From NCBI RefSeq assembly GCF_000150955.2, contig NC_011693.1, forward strand, positions 360,359 through 424,358: 64,000 nucleotides of DNA, given 5' to 3'. Source of the stretch: Phaeodactylum tricornutum CCAP 1055/1. Lineage: Eukaryota > Bacillariophyta > Bacillariophyceae > Surirellales > Neidiaceae. Positions 31,826 through 43,873 of this stretch are shown here, piece after piece. Positions within the stretch are counted from its first letter, which is position 1, and each line of letters begins with the position of its first letter. The position numbers were made by a program, and so were the translations under genes. A model generated the notes under the pieces. The model saw nothing but the letters and a program-made list of their open reading frames with translations. It was not told where the DNA came from and made no database searches.

Positions 31826-33583
31826 TCATCTTTTGACAGTCACTGACCAGTCCAATCTCCCTATTTCCGATGAAATTTGTTCCAGTTGTTGGCGGGCCGC
31901 TCGATGAATAGCCGACATTGCCTCGGAGACGCTCCCTGCCTCAACATTTGCAAAGTTTGAACCAGTAGCCCACCCAGTGTTGTTACCTTCTTCTAAGAAA
32001 GGCAAGTCAAACCGTGTCTTGTCCTCATCCAGTTGACGGTCCTCATGATCACCAGCAGCGCTGTGTCTATCACAGGATTTGTACACGAGTGCATAAAACC
32101 TTCGCATTTCATTCGAATTTATACCATGGAACGCGACGCTGTACACAGAAGAATGATTCCACCCTCCTTTCCATCCCATTGGTGAAGCCCACTTGTCGAA
32201 CCATTTATATTGTTCGGGCATGGCCGATAGCTGATGCAAACCCGGAGTAAAGTGGTGATACCGCTCACCTCCGTCGCGATCGTGTGTCGGGTACGGCAAG
32301 ACGCGGAATCGTCGGAAAACCTCGGCTACTCGCAAATCCTCGGCAGAGGTTCGTAGCTGACTGTGCATGACGGGCAATCCTTCCGTCACGAGGAGCTTCA
32401 ACGCCGCCTTGTTGAGAGTGTATCCCGGTCCGCCCGTGTTGTACAAGGTTCGTATATTCTTCCGAAAGGCAAGACGGCTCCCCAGATACAAGGGCACCTG
32501 GTCTGGTTGTATCCGAGTACTGTTATTGTTGCCCGATTGCACCCCTAGTGGTAACGTGTCGGAAAAGCCTCCGTTGGCAGCGGCTTGAATCTCGTCACTT
32601 TCCAAATACATACGCAAATTCTCGACTAGAAGCCACATATCGTCACCGCCAAGATGGAACCAGTCAAAATCCTCATAGTACAACTCGTACAGCGTAGCCC
32701 AAATGGAGCGTACCTTCTGCCACATATTGTTGTACTGTTCCGGACCATTGTGGACAATGTTGACCGCATCAAAGGTGGGATCGGTTACGTTGGACGCAGC
32801 GAAGAAGCCGTCACACTTGGGAGCCCAGGTCTGTCGAGCGGCCTGCAGCTTGTGGTGAAAGGGCTCGCTGCTGTAGACGACACAGAGTATTCTCGCCGGA
32901 GTAGACGATTGCGATAGTCGTCGAGTGGCGGTAGTTGATTGTTCTGGTGACGGCGAATGAATCCGAAGTCTTTGGAGTGCGTAGTATTCGTCATCGCGCC
33001 GGAGACACTCGGCCGTGAGATTGGGAAAGCTGTCTACGAAGGAGGGCGGGCTCCGTCGTAAACTGGTGACGTCGTAGTGGAAACCAGACCGGCCTTGGGC
33101 ATCCAGGGCACCTTGGAAGGGATGCTTGCCCGCTTCTTTCAGGTAAAAGTAACTCAGGAATTTCCGTTCATCCGAGCGTGTCTGGACGGGCTTGGTGAGT
33201 TTGACGCGCGGGGCGTAATTTACAACCTGTAGGCATTCTTCACAGAGCCAGAATGTCCAGGTCGCGGACAACGATGAAGAAGAAGAAGCGTTGCCCGAAG
33301 AGTCCCTGGAAACAGTACTACCATACAGAGGAGCAGTCGCGGTGGTATCATCCCGGAAACGTCCGTGCCGTGGTCTTACTGTCAGTCTGGCGTTGGTGAT
33401 GCCGTCCGAAGGAGCACTGTGGGTTTGCAGCGTCCCGGAGGACTCGGTAAAGTACCGGGAGGCCTCCGCATCGTAAAGGTGCGTTTGTGCCTGGAAATAA
33501 TGTAATATTGTGACAACGTTCAAAAGCATGAGCATGCTGACGAGTCGCGACGACGAAAGGACCGGAAGAGTCCGCAAACCCAT
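31826..33583 (-). CDS. GT31-like glycosyltransferase, copy 2
   Basis: 585 residues from ATG 33583. A membrane anchor (about 13-30) is followed by a Ser/Thr-rich stem with a run of Ser, a conserved CEECLQVVNYAPRVKL segment, then the GT31-like catalytic part with GGDDMW and VENLRMYL. The middle 313 codons are nearly identical to copy 1, while the N-terminus, stem and last 100 residues differ strongly. The C-terminal tail (ending LDWSVTVKR) is longer than in the paralogues. A Golgi glycan-building role is inferred from the family. Confidence 0.8.
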   Translation of the reverse strand: MGLRTLPVLSSSRLVSMLMLLNVVTILHYFQAQTHLYDAEASRYFTESSGTLQTHSAPSDGITNARLTVRPRHGRFRDDTTATAPLYGSTVSRDSSGNASSSSSLSATWTFWLCEECLQVVNYAPRVKLTKPVQTRSDERKFLSYFYLKEAGKHPFQGALDAQGRSGFHYDVTSLRRSPPSFVDSFPNLTAECLRRDDEYYALQRLRIHSPSPEQSTTATRRLSQSSTPARILCVVYSSEPFHHKLQAARQTWAPKCDGFFAASNVTDPTFDAVNIVHNGPEQYNNMWQKVRSIWATLYELYYEDFDWFHLGGDDMWLLVENLRMYLESDEIQAAANGGFSDTLPLGVQSGNNNSTRIQPDQVPLYLGSRLAFRKNIRTLYNTGGPGYTLNKAALKLLVTEGLPVMHSQLRTSAEDLRVAEVFRRFRVLPYPTHDRDGGERYHHFTPGLHQLSAMPEQYKWFDKWASPMGWKGGWNHSSVYSVAFHGINSNEMRRFYALVYKSCDRHSAAGDHEDRQLDEDKTRFDLPFLEEGNNTGWATGSNFANVEAGSVSEAMSAIHRAARQQLEQISSEIGRLDWSVTVKR

Positions 33584-34732
33584 GCTGTTGCTGGTCGACG
33601 TCAGCAGCCACGATGGTGGTGCAAGGGTTTTACCGGGGGAGCTGTCTCCTTTGTGTTTGGGTACACAGCTTGTGCGTAAGCGTGTGTGTGCGTATTTGAT
33701 CGTATTCTGCTACCTTTGGTCACGCTTACAGTAGCGTGATCCACGAACGCTCTCTTCGCTTCAAGCTACAAGTAATGCTGGACGGTTCCTATCTGTAGGG
33801 GATGGTGTGTGCGGGGGGGGGACGTTCGACTTGATTCCAAACTTTCGCACCGCCGTCGGACGGTCACAAAGTACGACGGATGTGCCAGTCCCTTCCCCAT
33901 GAAAATCGCGTGGGGGGCGCTTGGTGGGTATTCCGAACGCCAAACCAGCCAAAAGACCTCGTGTCTGGTGAGAAAGTCCAACTAATCTCAATCCAATCGC
34001 GGCGACATTCCGTTCAACCTTGTAGTGGCATAATAGCCGGTGGGGAACCAGAACAGGAAAGGTCACGGAAATTCATAATGGCACTTGTTTCGAAATATGA
34101 TGTCCCTAATTAGTTCAACGCCTGAAACAAGTTACTTAGACGCAGCCGAACAATGTGCTAGAGCTACACCCTAACCCCTTGGGTAACATCGCGCGCGTTA
34201 GGAATGGAACGGTGTTGCGAGGATGGCGCCGATGCACTCGGCGCACGCCGAAGGGGAGCGAGCCAACGAGGTCGAGACGGAAACGAGAGAGGCTTGACTG
34301 TGAGAACCGTGCGGCACTCCAATTTAGGTCTTGAGAAATTCTGTCACACGGATATTTCTGTACCAATCGTAAAACTTTGCTGTCGTGACGTGTGAAGGAT
34401 TGTGATGGCGTGTGGTCGATCGTTGACACGCACCGCGAACCGCTTTCTCGTTGTCGACGTCTAACTGGAAAGGCCCGAACGATGGACGTTGTTCTTGACA
34501 CGAGCGACAATTCTCACGGTTGACAAGTGACAGTGATCGACCGGCACCGGCGTAAAAAGGAAACGCAGGCCATAAAAACCAAAATAAAAATCCGCCGTCT
34601 AGTGCACCATACGAGTGTAGGCCATCCCGAGAGCACGGGTTCGCCGGGTACGATACACCGTGTCACGAAGGATTCGCCCGGTTTTCCGGAATAGTGGGCA
34701 TTGCTGCAAGTTGAAACGAGACGCAGCGCGCC
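33584..34732. other. Divergent upstream region between GT31-like copy 2 and the ankyrin gene
   Basis: About 1.15 kb. It has TGTGTGTG runs near 33680, a G-run at 33814-33821, and TTGACTGTGAG (about 34293) and GTGACAGTGATC (about 34526) elements near the ankyrin gene. No coding signal. Confidence 0.5.
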
Positions 34733-36151
34733 ATGGACGTTGCTGGGGTCGAGCTTTCGCAGGTCCTTCGGTCGTTGTTGTTAACGCAACGGAGCGCGGT
34801 TGATGGTTCCAACCGCTTGGAAACACGATGTCAATCGCCTTGCGTGTCGTCGTTGTTCCCCCCACCGATCACCCCCAGCCGTGTCGGCAGTACGAACCCT
34901 TCCGAAAACCTCGGTGCAACGAATGAAACCTCCTTGCATTGTCTGCTTGCCGCGCATGTTCCCGTAGAGGAGATTGAGAAGGTTTTGGAGCAGCTGCCAA
35001 CGAAGCGAATCACAAGAGAGATACATTCTTCTTCAATGTTGGATGCGACAGTTAGTCGGGGTGTCACGGCCTTGCACTTGGCCATCTATCGGAATGCCTG
35101 GAAACTTGACCGGGTGTTGGAGCTGCTCCTGCAAGCCTGTCCCAAACTTGCCCAGATGTCCATGTCGACTTGCGAATCAACACCACTGCATATCATGCTG
35201 GGACAGAATTTGACCATCCAACCACAGGCTTTGGCAACCTTACTACGCTACACACCGCAAAGAATGTTGATGCAGCCGGATATTCACGGAGATACGCCCT
35301 TGTCTTGTCTGTGGAAGAACGTTATGCGATTTCGTTGGGCTCAGCGCTGGGAGATCGACGGCGAGGTACCGGAAGAACTGCTCCTGGAATCGGAACACGG
35401 CAACTGCAAGAGCACGTCATGGTCTTCGTCCTCCCGGACACCACTATCTTGCATGACGATTGTGACGCCCCAACAGTATTGGGATTTTTCTCATCTACTC
35501 TTGACGACTTACTTTGGACGCTCTACTCTGACGATGCACGACCTCTGTGGTGTTCCATCGTTACCACCTCTGTTGTTACGTTTCTATCTGTACAAACTGA
35601 GTGGTTTGTCAAAAAGTGCAACCGGACCGGATGCTTTGCCCTCGAAATTTCCGTTGTCTTTGTTTCAGTCGCGGGACCAACAGGGACGTACACCGCTTCA
35701 CTGGGCCGCTTCTACGGTGGCTGTCAACACTCGGTTTCTTCCGAAGTCGGTAGCCATCCGTCACGCCTCCGTGCTGGAACTAATCGTCGCTCAGGCGCCC
35801 GCTAGTGTCGCCATTCCCGATCGGTACGGTCGCTGGCCCTTGCATGACGCTGCACTCGGACCCACACAACAGCCGCAACCTAGCAATGACAACACATTGT
35901 TAGACATTCGATTTCTGTTGAACGCCAACCCGGATGCGCTGAACGTCGTTGACCCAGTGACCGGGCTGTATCCAGTACAACTGCTTGCCACTAATCCATT
36001 GTTGTTCCACGATTCTGTGTCTGTATTGTCACCGGAACGGGCTACGGAAAATTTGAATTTTTTGTACGCTTTGATCTGCTGGGATCCGAGCGTTTTGGGA
36101 GTTTCCCGAGCCGCCCTCGCAGTCGATAGTATCCATCCGGCCGCTGCCTAA
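34733..36151 (+). CDS. Ankyrin-repeat-like protein
   Basis: 472 residues, single exon, ATG 34733. Several degenerate ankyrin repeats are visible: TSLHCLLAAHVPVEEI, GVTALHLAIYRNAWKLDRV, STPLHIMLGQNL, GDTPLSCLWKNV, GRTPLHWAASTVA, and YGRWPLHDAALG. No membrane helix, signal peptide or catalytic domain is present. Such proteins serve as binding scaffolds; the partner is unknown. The region between the two repeat groups (about 200-310) contains aromatic and Leu-rich segments without a clear motif. Confidence 0.75.
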   Translation: MDVAGVELSQVLRSLLLTQRSAVDGSNRLETRCQSPCVSSLFPPPITPSRVGSTNPSENLGATNETSLHCLLAAHVPVEEIEKVLEQLPTKRITREIHSSSMLDATVSRGVTALHLAIYRNAWKLDRVLELLLQACPKLAQMSMSTCESTPLHIMLGQNLTIQPQALATLLRYTPQRMLMQPDIHGDTPLSCLWKNVMRFRWAQRWEIDGEVPEELLLESEHGNCKSTSWSSSSRTPLSCMTIVTPQQYWDFSHLLLTTYFGRSTLTMHDLCGVPSLPPLLLRFYLYKLSGLSKSATGPDALPSKFPLSLFQSRDQQGRTPLHWAASTVAVNTRFLPKSVAIRHASVLELIVAQAPASVAIPDRYGRWPLHDAALGPTQQPQPSNDNTLLDIRFLLNANPDALNVVDPVTGLYPVQLLATNPLLFHDSVSVLSPERATENLNFLYALICWDPSVLGVSRAALAVDSIHPAAA

Positions 36152-37520
36152 CTGCAAATACCGTTTTTGAACTGCGGCAGTTCAGGTGGATCGCGAAGTA
36201 AGAATGGACATATTTACTTTATACGTTGTCTGACTGTGGATGATGTAATGTCTATATAAGTGTTTGACTGTGAAACCATTTTTGACTCGGAAAAACCGAA
36301 GTCGCGACGTGTTTCTAGATATTGACTGGAAACAATTTGTGGCATTCATTTATGTCAGTCAGAAACTCTCCACTTATTGTTTCTTGCAGAGCTAACGCCA
36401 ACTTCCCGACGAATCGGAAAAGATATTCCAAGCCATCCGCTTTTTTGGGCACGTGTTCGCTTTGAATGCCTGGGAGCGACATCTCGTGAATTTTTTTTTA
36501 TAACCGCAGCCGTTTTGGAGGCTAAAGGATTTCCGTTCCGGTACCCTTCCCGCGGCGCGCCACGGTGGGATTCGATCGAATCGCGCAGCGACATGGGAGT
36601 GGTTCCCACGCTTGATGTCACAAGGAGGGAATGGTGGCCGAAATCAGCATTCCGTTTTATTGACAAAGCTAGGCTGGCGTGCGATTGAAATTTGTGCTAC
36701 TTAACGAAACATGTGTTGAAGCCATGATCAAAACAGGGGGATTCAACGGATGTGCGGTATGTATGAATGTAAAATCAAACTGAAAAACATCTGATCCCAC
36801 CTTTTCCAGAGTGGAACGCAACTCCTGAAAAACCTACCACAGTGAGTGCCGCAGCCGAAAATCCGTACCGTCAAGGGATATCTACACTCTGATTACTTTT
36901 AGGTCGGCTCCTTGTTTTGTGAAAAAGAAAAAGTAAGTCGCTTGTGTAGTGTAGGAAGAGCAATCCAGGACCAGTAGGTTCCATCTCGCGCTCATGAAAT
37001 CACTCCTGAGGTCGTGATCCCGTGTGAGAAGGTGAATGGTAATTTTTGAGATTGAAATATATAAACATCCTTGTATATATCGAGATCGGATCGATTACTT
37101 AAGGGAGGAAAACCGTCCCGAACACGACTAATAGAGAAGAGCGTTTTCCCAACGACAACACACGGTCTCGTCTCACCTGTCGTGACCTCCCTTTTGCCTC
37201 TGAACCAATTCACTCACCACCATGGTGTATGGAAAAGGAGCAACTTTATAGATTCCTGCAATCGTGGTAACGTAACCTTTCACACCTACATGTAAGAATG
37301 GATTGCTTTCGTCATCAGTCACGCTGATATTGCGTGCAACGTGTCTCCCTAGAGGTTCTCTTGAAAACTCGCTTCGTCCGCCGATGCCCGCGTGTCTCAC
37401 ACGATCTGTCTATTCTATTCGCTGCATCTTTTTCGGTCCATGTGTATCCTACTCCCCTCACGCCTCGGTCCCAGCAAGGAGCTTCATATTTTTTTCTGTT
37501 GTCCAGTGCGCACCGGCACG
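36152..37520. other. Intergenic region, nothing firm recognised
   Basis: About 1.4 kb. Includes TTGACTGTGAA-type elements near 36228 and 36265. Open frames of about 100 codons on both strands at 36355-36688 overlap each other and have no domain, so they are not called. Confidence 0.5.
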
Positions 37521-39732
37521 ATGGCATGTCTAGCGGAAGCTACCAGTGATGACAGTAGCAACAAGAATAACTCGAGCAGCAGTCCGGAAAAGGAAAAGGT
37601 GATTCCGCGGAGGAACCTCACCCAGGCGTTCGATGCCTTGTGCATTGAAGAAGAGCTCGAGAAAGCCACGGACAGCAGCGCCGCTTTACTATCTCCTTGC
37701 TGTGTCACTTCGGGTAAAACTGGAGACGTCTTGATTTCTCCCACCGGTGTTATCGGTGCGACTGTTTTTTCTCCGGAACAAGTAATGATCGAGGAGACAC
37801 ACGCTGACAGTAGTATTCTGGCCTTTGACTTGCATCCTGAGCTCAAGCTAGAACTGTCTAAGGCTTTGGTGAACCGCGTTTCCTTTTACGGAATTGTCCA
37901 TGACATTAACAAGGAAGCCACAGCCATGATGTCGAACGACACCCTTACAGCATGCCACTCGAACGATGGTGAAGACAGCCACCCTCTGGTGTTGGCGGCT
38001 TTGGATGGCGTAACTACGAGTGAAGCAGCTACAACCGAAACAGCTGTTTTTGATTCTTACACTGAAGACTCTGCAATGATTGATGAGGAAGCCTGGTTGC
38101 TGCGAACGGTGGCGGTCAGCGATGCGACGGAGCCTCGCCTGGAGGATGCCGCATGCCCGGCGACATTTTTGCAAGCTATTGGCGAAAAGGAATACGAAAA
38201 TTCTGTCTCGTCTTTATCCAAAAATTCGCGCACACAGCTTTGGAAACCATCAAGGTCTTGGTGGGAAGCCAAGTCGGGGAAGAATCCATGGATTGAGCCG
38301 GTTTCTCACAATAAGCGATGGCGGTAAGTTATGAAAGAGGATATCTTGTCCGCCGTCATCGTTACAATCTCTTGTTCACTCACTAGCCGACACGTTGAAC
38401 CATAGATATCTCTGGCCTTTGATTCATTATCATAAGTTTCTCGCCAAGTGCATCAAAAAGCTAAAACGAAATGGCGTGGATGTCAAACAGTCGATTTCTC
38501 CAGTCGCGGTCTTTTTGCGAGAAGAAGTGTGTGCGGTCTCGGATCACTTGGCGACGGTGTCTCTTTTTGATTCTGATGAATGGATGAAATGCCTACCACA
38601 CTTTAAAGGGTGGATGGATACTTCACGTTCTAGTGAGAAGAAATTACGTGAGCAGGTTTCACTTCTCAAACTGCGAGCCCCACACGAACCTTCCGATGTT
38701 GACAGCACTTTATTGCGATCGCAGATTAACGAGCAGTTTTTGCAAGCTATGGCGAAGGCACGTTCGGAGATGTGTGAAGATGTCCATGTGCCACAAAGTA
38801 AAAAGAAGTCAGGCACACCTGGCCATCCGCCTCGTCCCGCTTCACAATCATCCCCTTCCGTCCCGAAGCAAGTCACCGGATTACGGCGAACTCGATACCA
38901 GCCACCCGTCTATACACCTCATCATGCTTCTCATCATTGGCATTCTGCCTGGGAACAACCTCAGCAAACCCTGGATAATTCTTCCGTGCATTCTGGCCTT
39001 TCAGTTGATAGCTATCCTCACTACGGACCCGAGTATGCGATTTACCATCCGCATCCAGGGATGCAGCCACATTATCATCAGCCCTGCAGTACCGAGACTT
39101 TGTACGCTTCTGGCTACAACAACCAGATGTATGGTGGATGGATGGACCCAAACGCATACCCAATGCAACCGTATGATTCGCAGTCAACCCATGCCCCTCC
39201 TTCTCCTGCCGTTTCCCAACAGCCAGACTCTGATTGCCCCCATGTGCCTTGCGCTGCGCCGCCCATGCCCGCACCGATCTATCAATCTCCTGCCAAGTAC
39301 GATCCCAACAATATGATGCCAGTTTCCCCGTACTGGTCCCATTTGGACCAAGCTACTATTTCAATGGGATTAGCAACTCCGGCCGCCATTCCGTCGACGC
39401 CGCAACGGAAAGCAAAGGCAGCATTGAATGACGACGAGTCGAAAGAATCATACGTCGCCAATGCGCAGCCGCTTCTTCTGCGTAATCAATACTACCACGG
39501 CTACGGCCCGCAATACGACAGTCCTTATGGTCCTATGTCTCCGGCAACACAGTTTCTGATGTCACCACAGGCAAACTTTTACAACTACGGCTACGGAACG
39601 CCTCCTTCCCGGCCGTCCCCAACTGCGCCGCCTTCCCATCCAGTTTCGGTGGCAATCTCGCCTAAGACCATGGGACGAGAGAGCCCTTCGACTATAGATA
39701 CTACGACTGAATCGGAAACGACACGTGCCTAA
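37521..39732 (+). CDS. Hypothetical protein, Pro/Tyr/Gln-rich C-terminus
   Basis: 709 residues from exons 37521-38323 and 38406-39732. The 82-bp intron (GTAAGT...CATAG, phase 2) restores NKRWRYLWPLIHYHKFLAK. No family is recognised. The N-terminal third is Ser/Glu/Ala-rich with acidic stretches. The centre holds a conserved-looking basic and aromatic block (about 262-350, RYLWPLIHYHKF and FLREEVCAVSDHL). The C-terminal half is disordered, rich in Pro, Tyr, His and Gln, with many short HY/YxP repeats, like condensate or RNA-associated proteins. ATG 37521 (MACLAEA) is chosen; the upstream frame is translated leader. Confidence 0.65.
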
Positions 39733-39894
39733 TCTAGAGATCAGGAAATCACATCTATTGGCTCGAAAAACCAGATGTTTTGGTCCAGTTGTGATACTTA
39801 CCTATTGCATGGTGAGAAAGTAGAAGCACGTACGATAACATCCTATCCCTATGGATTCAGTAATTGACTGAAAGTAACTAAAAGACCTTCCTAT

Positions 39895-42800
39895 CTACAG
39901 CTCTTCATCCATGCCCGCGTCGCCACTCGTGGGTTCCGGAAGTGTTTCGTTGCTCTGCGCCCCTTCGGCTTCGCTCTTGTTTTCAGCGCTTTCGCTCGAA
40001 TTGGCTTCGGTTTTGTTCACCGCGGCCGGATCCTCAGTGTCCTCCATAGCGTCTGTCGAGTTACCAGGCTTCTTGTCATCTTTCTTTTTTTTGGGTGGCT
40101 TGGGCTTGGGTTTCTTGCTTAGTCGAACTACCATGAGTTCCAAGTCCTTTGCTTGCAACGGTACGTCCGCACTCACAAAAGCTGGTTCGTCATGAGGCTT
40201 CTTCTTGGCTTGCATGCCTTCGACCTTGGTAATCCACTTGCGAACCTCCTCCACCTGATCCAAGACTTTCGTTCGCTCCTCCTCTGTTACCTGCGGCATG
40301 GAAGTCTCCCACTTCTTGATGAGAGCTTCAACCTCCTCCAATTTCTTCTCCAGTACCTTTACGGCTTCCGGACGAGCGGCAGTCTCTTTCACACGGAGCA
40401 TGATTTTTTCGAAGGGTGCCGACAATTCGGCATACTTGTCCTCCATTGTAGCCAGGTCCGCTGAGTAGCCGTCGTCGTACAACCATTCTTCAGCCGCTTC
40501 GGCCGCTTTTTGGCACTCTTCTCGTTGCTCCTTGGTTGACACCGTGCCGATTTCCTCTTCATCGTCGGTGAGTTTATTCTTGATGTAGTAAATGTACGAT
40601 TCGACGCGGTTTTTCGCTTCTTCCAACATCATGCGTTCTTTGTCGTTTCGAGCCATCTCGAGGAGCTTCGCCTTCGATGCTGCCAGCAGCTCCGCGGAAT
40701 ATGGAGTTACGCGACCAACATGATACGTATCCACCGTGAGCTCCTTCTTGTGCAGGCGTTTCTTTTCCTTTACGACAAAAGCAGGTCGGCGTTGGCGTAA
40801 GCCAAACAACGTCTGTGGGGTTAGTAGATCATCAGAGAGGCAACGAAATCGGCTGTACTAAACATAGTCAACCCGTTGTCCAAAACGTACCTTTTGCACC
40901 TTTATTGTTTTCTTCTCCTTTTTCACCTCATGCGAATCGTCCGTTTTGTTTTCGCCATCAGCTTCGGTATCGTTCTTCTTTTCTTCTTCGCTCTCGTCCT
41001 CGGTCGTGTTGGTGACGCCATCGTCTTCGACTTCGACTTCCTCTTCGACAGTGTAGGTTTCTTCCACTGCAGCTTCGGCTTTCACGAGGGCAGTGATACC
41101 GGAAGCACTCAATTCAAACTGCAAGGAAAGTTTGGGTTTACCCAGACCCTTGTCGGCCATTTCCTTCGCAAAGGCGGCTACGCCCGATATCCTGTACCGT
41201 TCTAGAGCCGTCTGTGATCCTGCCGGCAACACGCTCGCTTCGCCATCTGTATCGTAGTCCAAGGCGCAGTGAACATCGGTATCGTGCGTAAAGGCGATAG
41301 TTTTCTTAACACCCACTTTGCCAAACGCTTTAAAAATGGTCGCTTTCTTACTCCATTCGTCATTGGAAGCCTCCGATGCGGTGTCGTCGCCGTCCGGGAG
41401 ATTGGTCAAAGTTACGGACAAGGCAAACGGGTTAAGATCAGTCATGCCAACCTGACGGACTCGAAAGGCGGTGGAAATGTTGGCTCCGGCAAAGGCGGCA
41501 CCCAAGGCCATGGATTCGTCGGAATTGATGTGTTTGCCCAACAGGGCGGCGTTGCCGCCGAGTCCGTTTTCGATCAGTTCCGTCTGTATCCGCGGTACCC
41601 GCATACCTCCACCGAGCAATTCCAATATGGTCAACTCCTCCAACGTCACATTGGCTTGCTGGAGGACGTCCGTGACGGGTTGAATGGCTCGTGCCCAGAG
41701 CGAGGAGGCGAGTAATTCGAGTTGTTCCCGGGTCATGGTGGTCGAGAGGGCAACGTCGTCGTGAACGGCTTCCATGTAGACGGGGATTTCGGAATTGGCG
41801 GACAGGACGTGCTTGACCTTGTTGGCCTGGAGACGCAACTTAATCATGGCACGGGGGAAGCTCCGGACGTCCTGCTCGGTCTTTCCGGTGGAGGCGTGCC
41901 AGGCCTTGTTAAATTCGTCCGCTAGGTATTCCACTACGATTTGATCAAAGGCCTGTCCACCCAAGGTGGCGTCCCAAGATTTCCCGAGCACTTCCAGAGC
42001 GGGTACCGTTTTGGGCTTACCGAACTTTTGCGGTTGTTCGTAGTTGAAGAAACGAATGAGTGAAACCTGGAGTGCGGATGCGCCCATGTTGTAGAAGATG
42101 ATAAGCTGCGGTGTTTCAAAGGACTTGTCCATGGCGTAGTGGAGGGCAGAAGCGGTATTCTCGTCAATGAGTCCGAGTACGTTGAGTTCGGCGAGTCCCG
42201 CCGCATCCAACAAAGCCTGCCGTTCCGGTTGTGTGGCGTAGGAGGGAACGGTCAGCATGACATCCTTGGGTGGGGCAATGGTGGATCCTTGTTCTGTGGC
42301 GTAAGCGACGGATATATCGACGGCGTGACTGAGTACCATGGCGACGAGCTCTTCCGGTGTGAACTCCACACCGTCCACGGTGAGGGTCACTCCCGCACGG
42401 GTTTCGTTGTAGACGGGACGGACGGGGTAGTGACGTTCCGCAAGGACCTGTAGGGGATGAAGAATTTCAGGGCAACGCAACGCAAGAAAACGAGAAAACA
42501 AAGTCAACGAGAAAGCAAACCGTGAGGATGGAAATCGAGGATTTTGAAGATAGTAGGCTGCCATGTAAAACAGTGTCCGGTACTTTGGACCGTACCGTAC
42601 TGTATTGTACTGTTTGTACAGCACTGCACCGCCGGAATTTTCATTTATACATGACTTACTCGCACGGTGGGATGTTGCTCGTCTCGTCCGAGCAGTACGG
42701 ACATTGCGGAGGGTGTTTTGGTGGACTTGCGAGCCAAGAGTGCGGATGCGTCGGCCCCGTAAAAGCGTTGTTGTTGATCAAATAGAATCATTTGTTCCGT

Positions 42801-42995
42801 CTTGCGCTTGGCGTGTAAATTGGTAACGATTTCCAACGGACTCCCCGACTGTACGAGTGCCACTTTCATGTAGAGTGAGCCCAAGTCGACACCGAGAATG
42901 GCACGACCTTCCACCGTTCCCGAGAACGAGGCCAAGCAAGTCCACAGGCAGAAGGATGCCGCCGCCACGACGGCACGGTGACTGTGCAGTCTCAT
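39895..42995 (-). CDS. HYOU1: ER-lumen Hsp110/GRP170-type chaperone (HYOU1/LHS1)
   Basis: 936 residues from three exons, 42995-42660, 42447-40891 and 40812-39895. The introns are 212 and 78 bp (GTAAGT...TACAG and GTACGT...CACAG), both phase 0. It is a large Hsp70 relative that acts as nucleotide-exchange factor and holdase for BiP in the ER. A signal peptide (1-30, ending TVEG) precedes the ATPase domain start AILGVDLGSLYMKVAL, with later LGGGMRVPRIQ, as in GRP170. The substrate-binding part has a long acidic loop and a helical lid. The C-terminus DEEL looks like a variant ER-retention tail. It shares an upstream region with the divergent fucosyltransferase-like gene. Confidence 0.92.
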
Positions 42996-43873
42996 GAGGA
43001 AATCAAAAAGCAGTAATTCCAATGAACACCGGTAACAATAACACTACTGGTAATAGATAGAGTCAACCGTAGTACTCAACTTGACTGTTTACAAGCTTTT
43101 CCCAAGCGTCGTTGTTGTCGTGATTGACAGTAAATTATATGTGGAGAGTGATGGGCGAACGACGGGAAAGACGACGACGACACACCAAAACGCAATGCGC
43201 AGTGGGGACAAAATCACTTCCAGTTGTTAGTAACTAGGTCATAAACGTGCCTGCCTGGCAGTGACTGCTACCACCCACACCATCCAATACCAGTTAACGT
43301 TTCTCAAAGTTAGGAAAAGGTAAACCCGGAGAAAGGGACAGAGTCGCGACTGCAGCCAACTTCCACGTGGTCCCAATCTGCTAACACGAATCACGATGGA
43401 CTAACTTACATTAACTGGTTCGATGTACTATTCCGGATTCCTTTTTTGATTTGCAATGGAATCTTGCTTATAGTCACGTCGAAATCGAACTTACTATATG
43501 TGATGGCGCAGAAATTCACCATTCCGTTCCAAGGGGTCGTGGTCACAACTCGGCATGTCTCCTTTACCCCTACCCTATGATTGCCAACACCTTTTGCTTG
43601 CGAGGAGGACCATGGGACGAGCAACGGCAATGCCTATTCTGCCGTGACACTTTTGGTTGTGTGTGTCCCGATCAACAAACAGTCACAAGGTATACATACC
43701 TAGCTAGGTTCAAGCACGAACACGGGTACCCATACAGGTCCAGGTACATATACACGTACTCGTACAGGCAGGTACCTAAGCACTGCGAAACACGCTATTG
43801 GACCAACAGCCTCACCGCTACTCGATAGGTACAGTCAGTGTGTCACAAAAGCCAGTGCAGGGACCCTCGGATC
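42996..43873. other. Divergent upstream region of HYOU1 and the fucosyltransferase-like gene
   Basis: About 0.9 kb. TTGACTGT (about 43081) and TTGACAGT (about 43123) elements are present. Stress-response sites could not be identified with confidence. Confidence 0.5.

Noticed and set aside
36355-36688. Overlapping 103-codon ORFs on both strands
   Set aside because: Neither has a domain or good context, and they shadow each other.
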